Notes: generated from the letters alone by a model not told the origin. Shown: positions 1-6,516, counted from the first letter of the stretch. The stretch: DNA of 9,406 nt from Chitinophagaceae bacterium UBA4412 (GCA_002400445.1 DGQO01000208.1:1973-11378); one strand, 5' to 3'. A program made the numbers and translations.

Positions 1-539
1 GCAGTACTTACATGAATGCCGGGATTAACCAGCAAAATTTTATAAGCAGAAAGGTCTAAAGCGAGCGGCTCAAATATTTCGCCGCGGCCGGTGGCAATGC
101 AAGGTTTATTATACAGGAAAAAAGGACAATCGCTGCCGAGGCGCAGGGCATATTCCTTAAGGCGGGAATTATCACATTGCAGGTGGAATAATTCGTTCAG
201 CAGTTTAAGGGTAAAGGCAGCGTCTGCAGAACCCCCGCCCAATCCCGCACCCATAGGAATTACTTTGTGCAGGTGCATCTCAATTGCTGGCAGGGCAGGA
301 AAATCAATTTTGATGAGCTGGTAGGCCTTAAAGCAAAGGTTATCATTTGTGTGCTGCCCCACACTCAAACCGGAAGATGCAAACCTGATTTGCTTAGTGC
401 TTTTTTTTGCAGCTATTATTTCAAGAGCATCATGTATAGCCAGGGGATAAAAAATGGTTTGCAGGTTATGGTATCCATCATCCCTTTTGGAGAGAATCTG
501 GAGGCCAAGATTAATTTTTGCGTTTGGAAATACTACCAT
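1..539 (-). CDS. ispE: 4-diphosphocytidyl-2-C-methyl-D-erythritol kinase (partial, C-terminus off the left edge)
   Basis: This cytosolic GHMP-family kinase phosphorylates the 2-hydroxyl of CDP-methylerythritol with ATP in the MEP route to isoprenoid precursors. The reverse strand reads open from an ATG at 539 to the window edge, giving 179 codons plus two bases. Visible motifs are AKIN at residues 7-10 (the family catalytic Lys is K8), the glycine-rich GHMP ATP loop PMGAGLGGGSADAA at 95-108, and LGSDCPFF at 134-141, whose Asp137 matches the family catalytic Asp. Family members are usually about 260-290 residues, so roughly the last third is missing. The ATG lies only 6 bp after the stop of the upstream CarboxypepD_reg-like gene and has no Shine-Dalgarno, so it is very probably co-transcribed and perhaps translationally coupled. 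A run of eight T (401-408; A8 in the gene) leaves the frame intact. The identification is secure. Confidence 0.95.
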   Translation of the reverse strand, partial: MVVFPNAKINLGLQILSKRDDGYHNLQTIFYPLAIHDALEIIAAKKSTKQIRFASSGLSVGQHTNDNLCFKAYQLIKIDFPALPAIEMHLHKVIPMGAGLGGGSADAAFTLKLLNELFHLQCDNSRLKEYALRLGSDCPFFLYNKPCIATGRGEIFEPLALDLSAYKILLVNPGIHVST

Positions 540-545
540 ATTTTT

Positions 546-1616
546 TTACTCTGTAGGAAAATAATTATAGGGCAACAAGTTAGCTGCTTTTTCATAGCCC
601 CAGTAACCGTTATATAAAAGGCTCATCGGATCCTGCACAATACCAAACGTATCAATGATAATATTTCCCCCGTTCCGAATGAGGTAAGATATTGAGCCGC
701 CTGGAAAACTTCCGCTCAGCATTACTTTGCTGGAAAGGTACTTTTTTCCCGCTGGCTCCCTCAGGTATTGCACCATCAGCTTTTCCGGGAAAAGTAAAGT
801 GTAAGTATGGTTTACAGAATCCTGTTTTACGATATCCTGCGCCGTTGTTTTCATGGCGATATCCATCTTATTCTGCGCCAGGGAATCTGTTTTTACAAGA
901 TACATTTCAAAATGTTCAACACTTAATCTATCCACTGTGAGCGACCTGAAGAAATGCAATGCGCTGCCATAATAGGCATGCCTTCTATTTTTTTTCCAAC
1001 GGGATTTATCGCCTAAACTTTTGTAACGGGTATATCCATAAAAAGAAGATTCGCCTGATTTGGGATTGTAAGAAAAATTGACCAGGTCAAAAATAATATC
1101 GTAACCCAGTAATTTATTGATGATGTGCAAAGGGGTATCAGATACTGCTACAATAACGCCTGGCGCATCACCTGGAATAAAATTTACCGCTTGCAGATTT
1201 GTAATCCTGCTGTAGTCTGCTTCTTGAGTGATGCCTAAAAAATTCTTCCTGAAAATATCAAGGTACTTTCGCCTTGTGGCTTCAGGTAATACGAGGATGT
1301 TTTCCAGCAAATCTTCTCTTGCCGACATTTTAAAAAGGAATTTCTTTCCTGGAATTTCATTTACAACCAGCTTGATAATAATGCGCTCATAATTCACATC
1401 GGAAATGATGAGTTCGCCATTCACTGGATTGCTAATGCTAAAACTGCCGTCCTCTGCAGAGCTTGTGCCAATGGAGGTGTTATTGATGTAAATACTTGCA
1501 CCGGCGATGGGGGCAAGGTTATCGGTTCTTACAATTTTTCCTTTGAGAATGGGTTGTGCCTGCAGCAATATATTAGGGCTAAGCAGGCATACGATATAAA
1601 GAAAACGAAGGCTCAA
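546..1616 (-). CDS. Secreted CarboxypepD_reg-like domain protein, function unknown
   Basis: This is a predicted exported protein of 356 residues. It begins with a signal peptide: short basic n-region MSLR, hydrophobic core to about residue 18, likely cleavage after LQA at 20. Next is a carboxypeptidase-regulatory-like beta-sandwich at about 24-98, with the typical core GKIV..DNLAPIAGASIYI and the GSFSI strand. The rest resembles the C-terminal half of Bacteroidota proteins annotated only as 'carboxypeptidase-like regulatory domain-containing'. Blocks that look conserved are RRKYLDIFRKNFLG (115-128), PLHIINKLLGYDIIFDLVNF (162-181) and YYGSALHFFRSL (215-226). I see no TonB plug, barrel or peptidase motif, and I cannot assign an activity. 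The start is TTG at 1616-1614, directly after the TAA of the upstream gene and in the same frame. No in-frame ATG occurs until about residue 97, and only the TTG start keeps the whole signal peptide. It lies between the nuclease-family gene and ispE in one tight unit. Confidence 0.85.
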   Translation of the reverse strand: MSLRFLYIVCLLSPNILLQAQPILKGKIVRTDNLAPIAGASIYINNTSIGTSSAEDGSFSISNPVNGELIISDVNYERIIIKLVVNEIPGKKFLFKMSAREDLLENILVLPEATRRKYLDIFRKNFLGITQEADYSRITNLQAVNFIPGDAPGVIVAVSDTPLHIINKLLGYDIIFDLVNFSYNPKSGESSFYGYTRYKSLGDKSRWKKNRRHAYYGSALHFFRSLTVDRLSVEHFEMYLVKTDSLAQNKMDIAMKTTAQDIVKQDSVNHTYTLLFPEKLMVQYLREPAGKKYLSSKVMLSGSFPGGSISYLIRNGGNIIIDTFGIVQDPMSLLYNGYWGYEKAANLLPYNYFPTE

Positions 1617-2204
1617 TTATTTTTCCCGGCTTTTAATTTCATCTCTTATAGCAATTGCACGGATATAATCTTCATGCTCTAAAACTTCCTTGAGCAAAGT
1701 ATGCAGGTCTTCAAGGCTTAACTGTTTGAGATCGTCATTTGGAGAAGGTTCCGCATCAACGGTGGCAGAAACGCTGCTGCTTTTTTTACCATCGTCTTCC
1801 ATCATTACACCAGCCTGGTCAAGAATATGTTCAAAAGTATAGATAGAACAACCAAAGCGCACGGCAAGGGCCAGTGCATCGGAAGTACGGGAATCAATTT
1901 CTACAGTGTCATTGGTAGAACTGCACACTAGTTTGGAGTAAAAAATACCTTCCTGCAAGTCGTTGATAACGATCTCATGCAGTTCTACATTAAAAGCCAG
2001 CATAAAATTCTTCATCAGATCATGGGTGAGAGGCCTGCTTGGACTCATTCTTTCCAGCGCCACGGCAATGGCCTGGGCTTCAAATCCCCCGATGACAATG
2101 GGCAGGCGACGCAGGCCGTTTACCTCGCCCAGCACCACCGCATAAGAGTGCGTTTGCGTAATGCTGTGAGATAATGCTACAATTTCCAGTTCTATCTTTT
2201 TCAT
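1617..2204 (-). CDS. Bifunctional nuclease family protein (DUF151/BFN domain) with C-terminal UVR motif
   Basis: This 195-residue cytosolic protein has an N-terminal BFN/DUF151 domain at about 1-135. The family hallmarks are YAVVLGEVNGLRRLPIVIGG (21-40), FEAQAIAVALE (41-51), RPLTHDLM (57-64) and the very conserved IDSRTSDALALAVRFG (103-118). A low-complexity Ser/Asp/Pro linker (about 138-160) leads to SLEDLHTLLKEVLEHEDY..AIAIRDEIKSRE (163-194), a UvrB/UvrC-type (UVR) helical-hairpin motif that in other proteins mediates protein contacts. Plant BFN members have nuclease activity and DUF151 proteins are widespread in bacteria, but the bacterial role is poorly defined; a nucleic-acid function is inference. 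The start is an ATG at 2204. An AAGGA sits only one base upstream of it, probably too close to act as a normal Shine-Dalgarno. This is the first gene of a three-gene unit and has its own promoter-like element at 2253-2280. Confidence 0.93.
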   Translation of the reverse strand: MKKIELEIVALSHSITQTHSYAVVLGEVNGLRRLPIVIGGFEAQAIAVALERMSPSRPLTHDLMKNFMLAFNVELHEIVINDLQEGIFYSKLVCSSTNDTVEIDSRTSDALALAVRFGCSIYTFEHILDQAGVMMEDDGKKSSSVSATVDAEPSPNDDLKQLSLEDLHTLLKEVLEHEDYIRAIAIRDEIKSREK

Positions 2205-2252
2205 GTCCTTCGGGCTGTTTGCCTGGTGATATATGAGGGGTTAAGCAAAGGG

Positions 2253-2280
2253 CAAATATAAAAAAATAAAGCCTTTCAAA
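2253..2280 (-). promoter_or_regulatory. Bacteroidota-type promoter for the nuclease/secreted protein/ispE unit
   Basis: On the minus strand TATATTTG (2260-2253) matches the Bacteroidota -7 consensus TAnnTTTG exactly. A TTTG (2280-2277) lies 16 bp upstream as a candidate -33 element, slightly closer than the usual 17-23 bp. The inferred transcript would start near 2246, about 42 nt before the ATG at 2204. The -33 candidate falls in the hairpin of the etfA terminator, so the two signals are interleaved. The -7 match is seen directly; the function is inferred. Confidence 0.5.
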
Positions 2281-2298
2281 AGAATCTGAAAGGCTTTA
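2267..2298 (-). terminator. Intrinsic terminator of the etfB-etfA operon
   Basis: A perfect 12-bp inverted repeat (arms 2298-2287 and 2278-2267 in transcript order, core AAAGCCTTTCA) encloses an 8-nt loop. Read on the minus strand, it starts about 20 bp after the etfA stop. It is followed by a U-rich tract (TTTTTT at 2266-2261, then TATATTT), as expected for Rho-independent termination of etfA transcripts. In the plus direction there is no T-run after the stem, so it acts on the minus strand. Confidence 0.88.
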
Positions 2299-2318
2299 AT
2301 GCGTTGTAAATAATATAG

Positions 2319-3287
2319 CTATGCCACTCCTTTCAGCTTTTTTACGGCTTCAATGATTTTAGGCATCACTTCAAAAGCATCGCCTACGATGCCATAATCT
2401 GCGGCTTTAAAAAACGGTGCTTCTTTATCTTTATTGATCACCACAATCACTTTGCTGCGATTTACGCCTGCCAGGTGCTGTATAGCTCCGGAGATGCCCA
2501 CGGCGATATAGAGATTTGGTGCTATGGCCAGTCCTGTTTGTCCCACATGCTCATGATGCGGGCGCCAGTGCACATCTGCCACGGGCCGGCTGCAGGCTGT
2601 GGCTGCACCAAGTAGCTTAGCAAGTTCTTCAATCATACCCCAGTTTTCCGGACCTTTTAAACCACGGCCTCCGCTCACTACAATTTCAGCTTCACTCAGC
2701 GGAATTTCACCACTTATTTTGTTCTGCGAAACTAACTGCACTTTACCTGCTTTGATAGCAGGCTCAAATGCTTCCACTGTGGCAGTTACCGCTTCGCCGG
2801 CAGCAGCGTGGTAGCTGTTGGGGTTGAGTGATATTATTTTTTTTGCTGTTTCAATATTCACATGGGCAAAGGCTTTACCGCTAAACACCGTTTTCTTTAC
2901 AGAAAATCCGCCGTTTATTTCCGGAAGCGCCACGGCACCCGCTACCAGGCCGGCTTTGAGCCTTGCACTCAACCTGGGCGCCACCGCTTTGGCCGTGCTG
3001 TTATTGGTAAAGATGATTACATCAGCCCCAGATTTTTCTACCGCTTGCGCCAGTACATCTGTGTACACCTGGGCATCCACAGTGTCTAAAGTGGCATTTG
3101 CTGCTGTAAACACTTTGCTTATACCGTATTGGCCCAGGCTTGCAGCATCTTCGGTGATGTTTCCAAGCACAACAGCTTCCGCTTTACTGCCCATTGCCTT
3201 AGCTACTGCAGCACCATAAGCGGCTGCTTCAAGAGATGATTTTTTGAATTGACCATCTGCCTGGTCTATAAAAACTAATACACTCAT
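2319..3287 (-). CDS. etfA: Electron transfer flavoprotein, alpha subunit
   Basis: This is the FAD-binding subunit of the heterodimeric electron transfer flavoprotein. The complex takes electrons from acyl-CoA and other dehydrogenases and passes them to the membrane quinone pool via an ETF-quinone oxidoreductase. The 322-residue length is normal. Residues 1 to about 190 form the ETF N-terminal alpha/beta domain. The C-terminal FAD domain begins with IVVSGGRGLKGPENW (202-216), continues through CSRPVADVHW (232-241) and HVGQTG (247-252), and carries the family signature LYIAVGISGAIQHLAG (259-274). It ends with INKDKEAPFFKAADYGIVGD (284-303). The CSRP..D..W form is, as I recall it, usual for Bacteroidota. 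The start is an ATG at 3287 without a Shine-Dalgarno, 51 bp after etfB. A hairpin lies in that spacer and a strong terminator follows the gene. Confidence 0.97.
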   Translation of the reverse strand: MSVLVFIDQADGQFKKSSLEAAAYGAAVAKAMGSKAEAVVLGNITEDAASLGQYGISKVFTAANATLDTVDAQVYTDVLAQAVEKSGADVIIFTNNSTAKAVAPRLSARLKAGLVAGAVALPEINGGFSVKKTVFSGKAFAHVNIETAKKIISLNPNSYHAAAGEAVTATVEAFEPAIKAGKVQLVSQNKISGEIPLSEAEIVVSGGRGLKGPENWGMIEELAKLLGAATACSRPVADVHWRPHHEHVGQTGLAIAPNLYIAVGISGAIQHLAGVNRSKVIVVINKDKEAPFFKAADYGIVGDAFEVMPKIIEAVKKLKGVA

Positions 3288-3307
3288 GTTTAATATTTTT
3301 CTGGTGA

Positions 3308-3326
3308 TTTGATCCTGCTGATCAAA
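3308..3326. repeat. Perfect 7-bp inverted repeat in the etfB-etfA spacer
   Basis: TTTGATC (3308-3314) and GATCAAA (3320-3326) are exact reverse complements separated by the 5-nt loop CTGCT. The hairpin would form in the etfB-etfA mRNA between the two genes, starting 12 nt after the etfB stop and ending about 20 nt before the etfA ATG. No U-run follows it in the transcript, so it is not an intrinsic terminator. An RNA processing or stability role, or an operator, is possible. Chance is also possible in such a short AT-rich spacer. Confidence 0.45.
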
Positions 3327-3338
3327 ATTTCAAATGAA

Positions 3339-4082
3339 TTAAATGGCTTTAGCTTCTTCATGCAGCAATCGCACAAGCTCTTCAGGATGTTCTGCATCTA
3401 CGAGTTTCACACCGGCTTTAGCAGGCGGCATTTCAAAGTTGCGGATAGAAGTAAGCGTGTCTGCAGCCACAGGTTCCACCACTTTTAATGGTTTACTCCG
3501 GGCCCCCATAATACCTTTCATATTTGGAATACGCTGTTCTGCCATTCCTTTCTGGCAGCTTACCACCAGCGGCAGGCTCACTTTATTGGTTTCTTCACCG
3601 CCTTCTATCTCCCTTACAGTAGTTACTTCACTGCCCTGCAAGTCGAGCTTAAGGGCATGAGAAATATAAGGTAAATCTAAAATTTCGGCCAGCATTCCGC
3701 CAATGGAAGATCCGTTGTAATCAATGGTTTCTTTGCCGGTAAGCACCAGGTCGTAGCCGCCTTCTTTAGCTACGGCAGCTATTTGCGCAGCAATAAAATA
3801 AGGATCTGCATGATCAGAATTCACCCGGATGGCTTCTTCGCCCCCAAGCGCAAGTGCTTTGCGAATGATGGGGTCGCTATCTGCAGTGCCCACATTGATC
3901 AAATGCAATACCGTAGCAGGGTCTGCTTCTTTTAATTCAATGGCACGCACAAGGGCATACCACTCATCGTAAGGATTGATGATCCACTGCACACCTTCGG
4001 GTGCAAATTTCGTATTGTTATCTGCGAAGGCTATTTTTGCTGTGGTGTCGGGCGTTTTACTAATGCAAACTAAAATCTTCAT
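3339..4082 (-). CDS. etfB: Electron transfer flavoprotein, beta subunit
   Basis: This is the AMP-binding partner of EtfA; the dimer shuttles electrons from flavin dehydrogenases to the respiratory chain. The 247-residue length is typical. Features seen are the N-terminal MKILVCISKTPDTTAKI, NPYDEWYALVRAIELKE (36-52) and the nucleotide-site block LVLTGKETIDYNGSSIGGML (112-131). The ETF-beta signature region follows: EIEGGEETNKVSLPLVVSC (158-176) and then IPNMKGIMGARSKPL (185-199). The KETIDYN form departs from the KQAIDDD of mitochondrial/proteobacterial ETF-beta; I believe this is normal for the group but cannot check it. It is the first gene of the operon, starting at an ATG at 4082 with an A/T-rich, Shine-Dalgarno-less leader and a TAnnTTTG element about 50 bp upstream. 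etfB before etfA is the common bacterial order. Confidence 0.97.
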   Translation of the reverse strand: MKILVCISKTPDTTAKIAFADNNTKFAPEGVQWIINPYDEWYALVRAIELKEADPATVLHLINVGTADSDPIIRKALALGGEEAIRVNSDHADPYFIAAQIAAVAKEGGYDLVLTGKETIDYNGSSIGGMLAEILDLPYISHALKLDLQGSEVTTVREIEGGEETNKVSLPLVVSCQKGMAEQRIPNMKGIMGARSKPLKVVEPVAADTLTSIRNFEMPPAKAGVKLVDAEHPEELVRLLHEEAKAI

Positions 4083-4185
4083 ATTTAAAAAATTGGGTGC
4101 TGTTTAAATAAGTTGTTTATGCAACTATGTGCAAATATAAGCGTTGCGAAGATAGCTTTTTAGCCCGTCGGCAAAAAATTGTAAC
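4083..4185. other. Divergent intergenic region between etfB and the TPR-tilS pair
   Basis: This 103-bp AT-rich spacer separates the two divergent units. On the minus strand it holds the etfB promoter-like element. On the plus strand I find no convincing TAnnTTTG/TTTG pair for the TPR gene: TAGCTTTT at 4153-4160 has one mismatch and no -33 partner. No small ORF, RNA gene or strong hairpin is visible. Confidence 0.5.
4132..4139 (-). promoter_or_regulatory. -7 promoter element for the etfB-etfA operon
   Basis: TATATTTG on the minus strand is an exact match to the Bacteroidota TAnnTTTG box and identical to the one ahead of the nuclease-family gene. It lies 50 bp before the etfB ATG, implying a leader of about 43 nt. 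No good TTTG is seen 17-23 bp upstream; the nearest is 32 bp away (4175-4172). The call therefore rests on the -7 match and its spacing. Confidence 0.45.
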
Positions 4186-4497
4186 ATGAGCAGAATAGAG
4201 ACTTTAAGAGAATACCTGAAAACATCCCCGGAGGATAGTTTCTTAAAACATGCCCTGGCATTGGAGTATATAAAGCTGGGAGAGGATGCTCCCGCAAGGG
4301 AATTGTTTGAGCAAATTCTGCAGAAGGAACCTCAATATGTGGGCTCGTATTACCACCTGGCAAAACTGCTGGAAAGAAGCGCCGCCTATGATGAAGCAAT
4401 GGCCATTTACCGAAAGGGCATGGAAGAAGCGAAAGCAGCCGGAGACAACCACAGCCTGAACGAACTGCGGATGGCGCTTGAAGAGATTGAAGAATAA
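4186..4497 (+). CDS. Small tetratricopeptide-repeat protein
   Basis: This 103-residue, probably cytosolic protein lacks a signal peptide or membrane segment. It is made almost entirely of TPR helices. One repeat spans about residues 17-50 (ALALEYIKLGEDAPARELFEQILQKEP carries the A/G/Y/P pattern). A second spans about 51-84 (YYHLAKLLERSAAYDEAMAIYRKGMEEA), followed by a capping helix, SLNELRMALEEIEE. TPRs bind proteins; the partner cannot be read from the sequence. The start is an ATG at 4186 with no Shine-Dalgarno. The stop lies 33 bp before tilS on the same strand, so the two are probably co-transcribed. A functional link to tRNA modification is not implied by that alone. Confidence 0.85.
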   Translation: MSRIETLREYLKTSPEDSFLKHALALEYIKLGEDAPARELFEQILQKEPQYVGSYYHLAKLLERSAAYDEAMAIYRKGMEEAKAAGDNHSLNELRMALEEIEE

Positions 4498-4512
4498 TTT
4501 TTACCTAAATAC

Positions 4513-4536
4513 GCATGCCTGCATGGCCGCATGAAC
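4513..4536 (+). repeat. Three 8-bp GCATG repeats at the tilS start
   Basis: GCATGCCT, GCATGGCC and GCATGAAC follow one another with an exact 8-bp period. Each carries an ATG (4515, 4523, 4531), and because 8 is not a multiple of 3 the three ATGs fall in three different frames. The last is the tilS start. The middle one opens a three-codon ORF (ATG GCC GCA TGA) whose TGA overlaps the tilS ATG as ATGA. The first would run about 25 codons into tilS before a stop. The pattern is seen directly; any role in initiation is speculative. Confidence 0.4.
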
Positions 4537-5880
4537 TTAACACAACAATTTCAAGATTACATTCGCAGCCAGAAGCTTTTTGTGCAGTCTGACAGGTTAT
4601 TGCTTGCCGTGAGTGGTGGTGTAGATTCTGTAGTGCTTTGCGAACTGTGCCGGCAGGCAGGATTTGATTTTTCTATAGCGCATTGCAATTTTAAATTGCG
4701 GGCAGAAGAAAGTGATGCAGATGAAATCTTTGTACAAGCCCTTGCGCAGCATTACCAGGTTCCTTTCTTCGTAAAAAAATTTGATACCCATGATTATTGC
4801 GAAGCCAATAATTTGGGAACCCAGGAGGCCGCACGCATCTTACGTTATGATTGGTTTAAGGAGTTGCTGGCGCAAATGAAGCAAGGCACCAACAAAGCTT
4901 GCTGGCTGCTTACCGCACACCATGCTGATGATAATACAGAAACGATTCTCATGAATTTTTTCAAAGGTGCGGGTATCGCTGGCTTAAAAGGCATCCTGCC
5001 AAAAGCGGGTGTAATTGTACGGCCTTTGTTATTTGCCAAAAAAGAAACATTGCTCAGCTTTGCGCACTCGCAGGGGCTTGCTTTTAGAGAAGATGCTTCT
5101 AACGCAACAGACCATTATACCCGGAATTTTTTCAGGCATAACATTATTCCGCTGCTGCAAAATATTTATCCGCAAGCCACAGAAAACCTGCAGGCAAATG
5201 CCAGCCGCTTCAGGGATATCCAGGTTATTTATGATGAGGCCATTAAGAAAACAACGGAAAAATTAGTGGTTAAGCAAAAAGGCACGGTACATATTCCTGT
5301 GCTCAAATTGCTGAACACCGGCGCATGGCGCACCGTATTATGGGAAATTTTAAAGCCTTGCCATTTTTCGGCACAGCAGGCGGAGGCGGCAGCAAAACTG
5401 GTAGAAAGTGATTCTGGAAAATTTGTACAATCTGCTACACATCGTTTATTGCGCAATCGCCGCTGGCTTATTCTGTCGCCATTGCAAGATGCACAGGATG
5501 AAATTATCGTGATAGAAGAAGCCGCACAGGAAATTCATTTTGCTGGCGGTAGTATATCAATGCTTGCAAAATCAGCCCCACCGCCCATCAATCCTGATGC
5601 GAGCCTGGCTTGCCTCGACCGTCGTGCTATTCAGTTTCCACTCTTGCTTCGCAAATGGAAGAAAGGAGATTATTTTTACCCCTTGGGTATGAAAAAGAAA
5701 AAGAAACTGAGTCGTTTTTTTATTGATCAAAAACTTTCTTTAGCCCAAAAAGAAAATATCTGGGTGATAGAATCCAATAAGCAAATTCTTTGGGTAGTAG
5801 GTCATCGCATTGATGATCGTTATAAACTGCGGCCTTCTACAACGCATTGCTTATTATTTCAATGCTCAGGTCCCAAATAA
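4531..5880 (+). CDS. tilS: tRNA(Ile)-lysidine synthetase
   Basis: TilS uses ATP to attach lysine to C34 of the CAU-anticodon tRNA-Ile. This makes lysidine, which switches both charging and decoding from Met/AUG to Ile/AUA, and the enzyme is normally essential. The 449-residue protein has the PP-loop SGGVDS at 28-33, HCNFKLR at 51-57, AHHADDNTET at 129-138 and the NFFRHNIIPLL segment that closes the catalytic domain. A middle linker domain leads to the C-terminal TilS domain with KWKKGDYFYPLGMKKKKKLSRFF and the final IDDRYKL. All expected motifs are present and the length fits the long bacterial form. The ATG at 4531 is the only start that keeps the N-terminal helix; two nearby upstream ATGs are out of frame. 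It lies 33 bp after the TPR gene, and its 3' end overlaps the convergent rhomboid gene by 15 bp. Confidence 0.97.
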   Translation: MNLTQQFQDYIRSQKLFVQSDRLLLAVSGGVDSVVLCELCRQAGFDFSIAHCNFKLRAEESDADEIFVQALAQHYQVPFFVKKFDTHDYCEANNLGTQEAARILRYDWFKELLAQMKQGTNKACWLLTAHHADDNTETILMNFFKGAGIAGLKGILPKAGVIVRPLLFAKKETLLSFAHSQGLAFREDASNATDHYTRNFFRHNIIPLLQNIYPQATENLQANASRFRDIQVIYDEAIKKTTEKLVVKQKGTVHIPVLKLLNTGAWRTVLWEILKPCHFSAQQAEAAAKLVESDSGKFVQSATHRLLRNRRWLILSPLQDAQDEIIVIEEAAQEIHFAGGSISMLAKSAPPPINPDASLACLDRRAIQFPLLLRKWKKGDYFYPLGMKKKKKLSRFFIDQKLSLAQKENIWVIESNKQILWVVGHRIDDRYKLRPSTTHCLLFQCSGPK

Positions 5881-6516
5881 GCTGGGGCGTTTCAGCATTT
5901 CGAAGATAATACTAAACAGTTGCGGCCTGAGCACCGCAATTAAAACAAGCGTGTAGGCCAGGCCAAAGAGTGCCCCCCATAAATGCGCATCATGGTTCAC
6001 ATTGTCTGCCGCACGCTTGCCCATATACACACAGTAAAGAATGTACAAAACTGCAAAGAGTAAGGCCGAAATTTTAATTGCGCCATACACATACACACTC
6101 TGCCAGGGATTGAAAATAACAGCGGCAAACACCACAGCGCTTACTGCACCTGATGCGCCGAGAGAACGGTATTTTGCATCATCTGCATGTTTAAAATAAG
6201 AGGGCAGATCAGAAACAATCAATCCCAAAACATACAAGCCGATGTAAGCGATGCTTCCACCGAGGCCTGCCTGCTTAAAAATCAATTCTATGTTCTGACC
6301 AAAGAAGAAAAAGGTAAACATATTAAACAGCAGGTGCATCCAATCTGCATGTAAAAATCCTGAGCTGATGAAGCGATAGTACTCTCCGTTTTGCCGGGTG
6401 CGGTAGGGCCAGCCAATGCCTTTGCTGATGAGCGCCTGGCTGGAAAATCCGGCGAAAGAAAAAATCACATTGAGGGCAATGATGATAAACGTAACAGGTG
6501 TGGCGAAAAAATCCAT
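5866..6516 (-). CDS. Rhomboid-family intramembrane serine protease
   Basis: This is a polytopic inner-membrane protein of 216 residues with about six hydrophobic segments (roughly 7-28, 52-75, 86-103, 118-135, 147-164, 178-197). It fits the minimal six-helix bacterial rhomboid. The catalytic dyad is visible: Ser122 in GASGAVSA (120-127) and His178 in AHLWGALFG (177-185). The HxxxN oxyanion motif is HLLFN at 61-65. Rhomboids cleave transmembrane substrates within the bilayer; the substrate here is unknown. The start is an ATG at 6516. rlmH lies 69 bp upstream on the same strand with no clear promoter between, so they may share a transcript. The stop (TGA at 5868-5866) lies inside the end of tilS on the other strand. 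All active-site residues are intact. Confidence 0.93.
   Translation of the reverse strand: MDFFATPVTFIIIALNVIFSFAGFSSQALISKGIGWPYRTRQNGEYYRFISSGFLHADWMHLLFNMFTFFFFGQNIELIFKQAGLGGSIAYIGLYVLGLIVSDLPSYFKHADDAKYRSLGASGAVSAVVFAAVIFNPWQSVYVYGAIKISALLFAVLYILYCVYMGKRAADNVNHDAHLWGALFGLAYTLVLIAVLRPQLFSIIFEMLKRPSLFGT

Noticed and set aside
401..408. Run of eight T in ispE as a slippage or frameshift site
   Set aside because: The kinase frame is continuous on both sides with conserved motifs before and after. There is no downstream stimulatory structure or alternative product.
91..617. Two overlapping plus-strand frames (91-324 and 267-617)
   Set aside because: They are shadows of ispE, whose motifs are clear on the minus strand; the second also runs across the next gene's end.
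2818..3219. 133-codon plus-strand open frame opposite etfA, and similar frames at 2599-2814 and 3343-3660 opposite etfA/etfB
   Set aside because: They lie wholly antisense to two certain genes with full family signatures. Their composition is that of reversed Ala-rich codons, with no domain resemblance.
5691..5706. A-rich run (AAAAAG repeats) in tilS as a programmed frameshift or pseudogene break
   Set aside because: The frame is intact through it. It encodes the Lys stretch before LSRFF, which is a normal part of the TilS C-terminal domain.
5881..5896. GCTG...CAGC hairpin just after the tilS stop as a terminator
   Set aside because: The stem is only 4 bp with an 8-nt loop and no T-run, and it is inside the rhomboid coding sequence.
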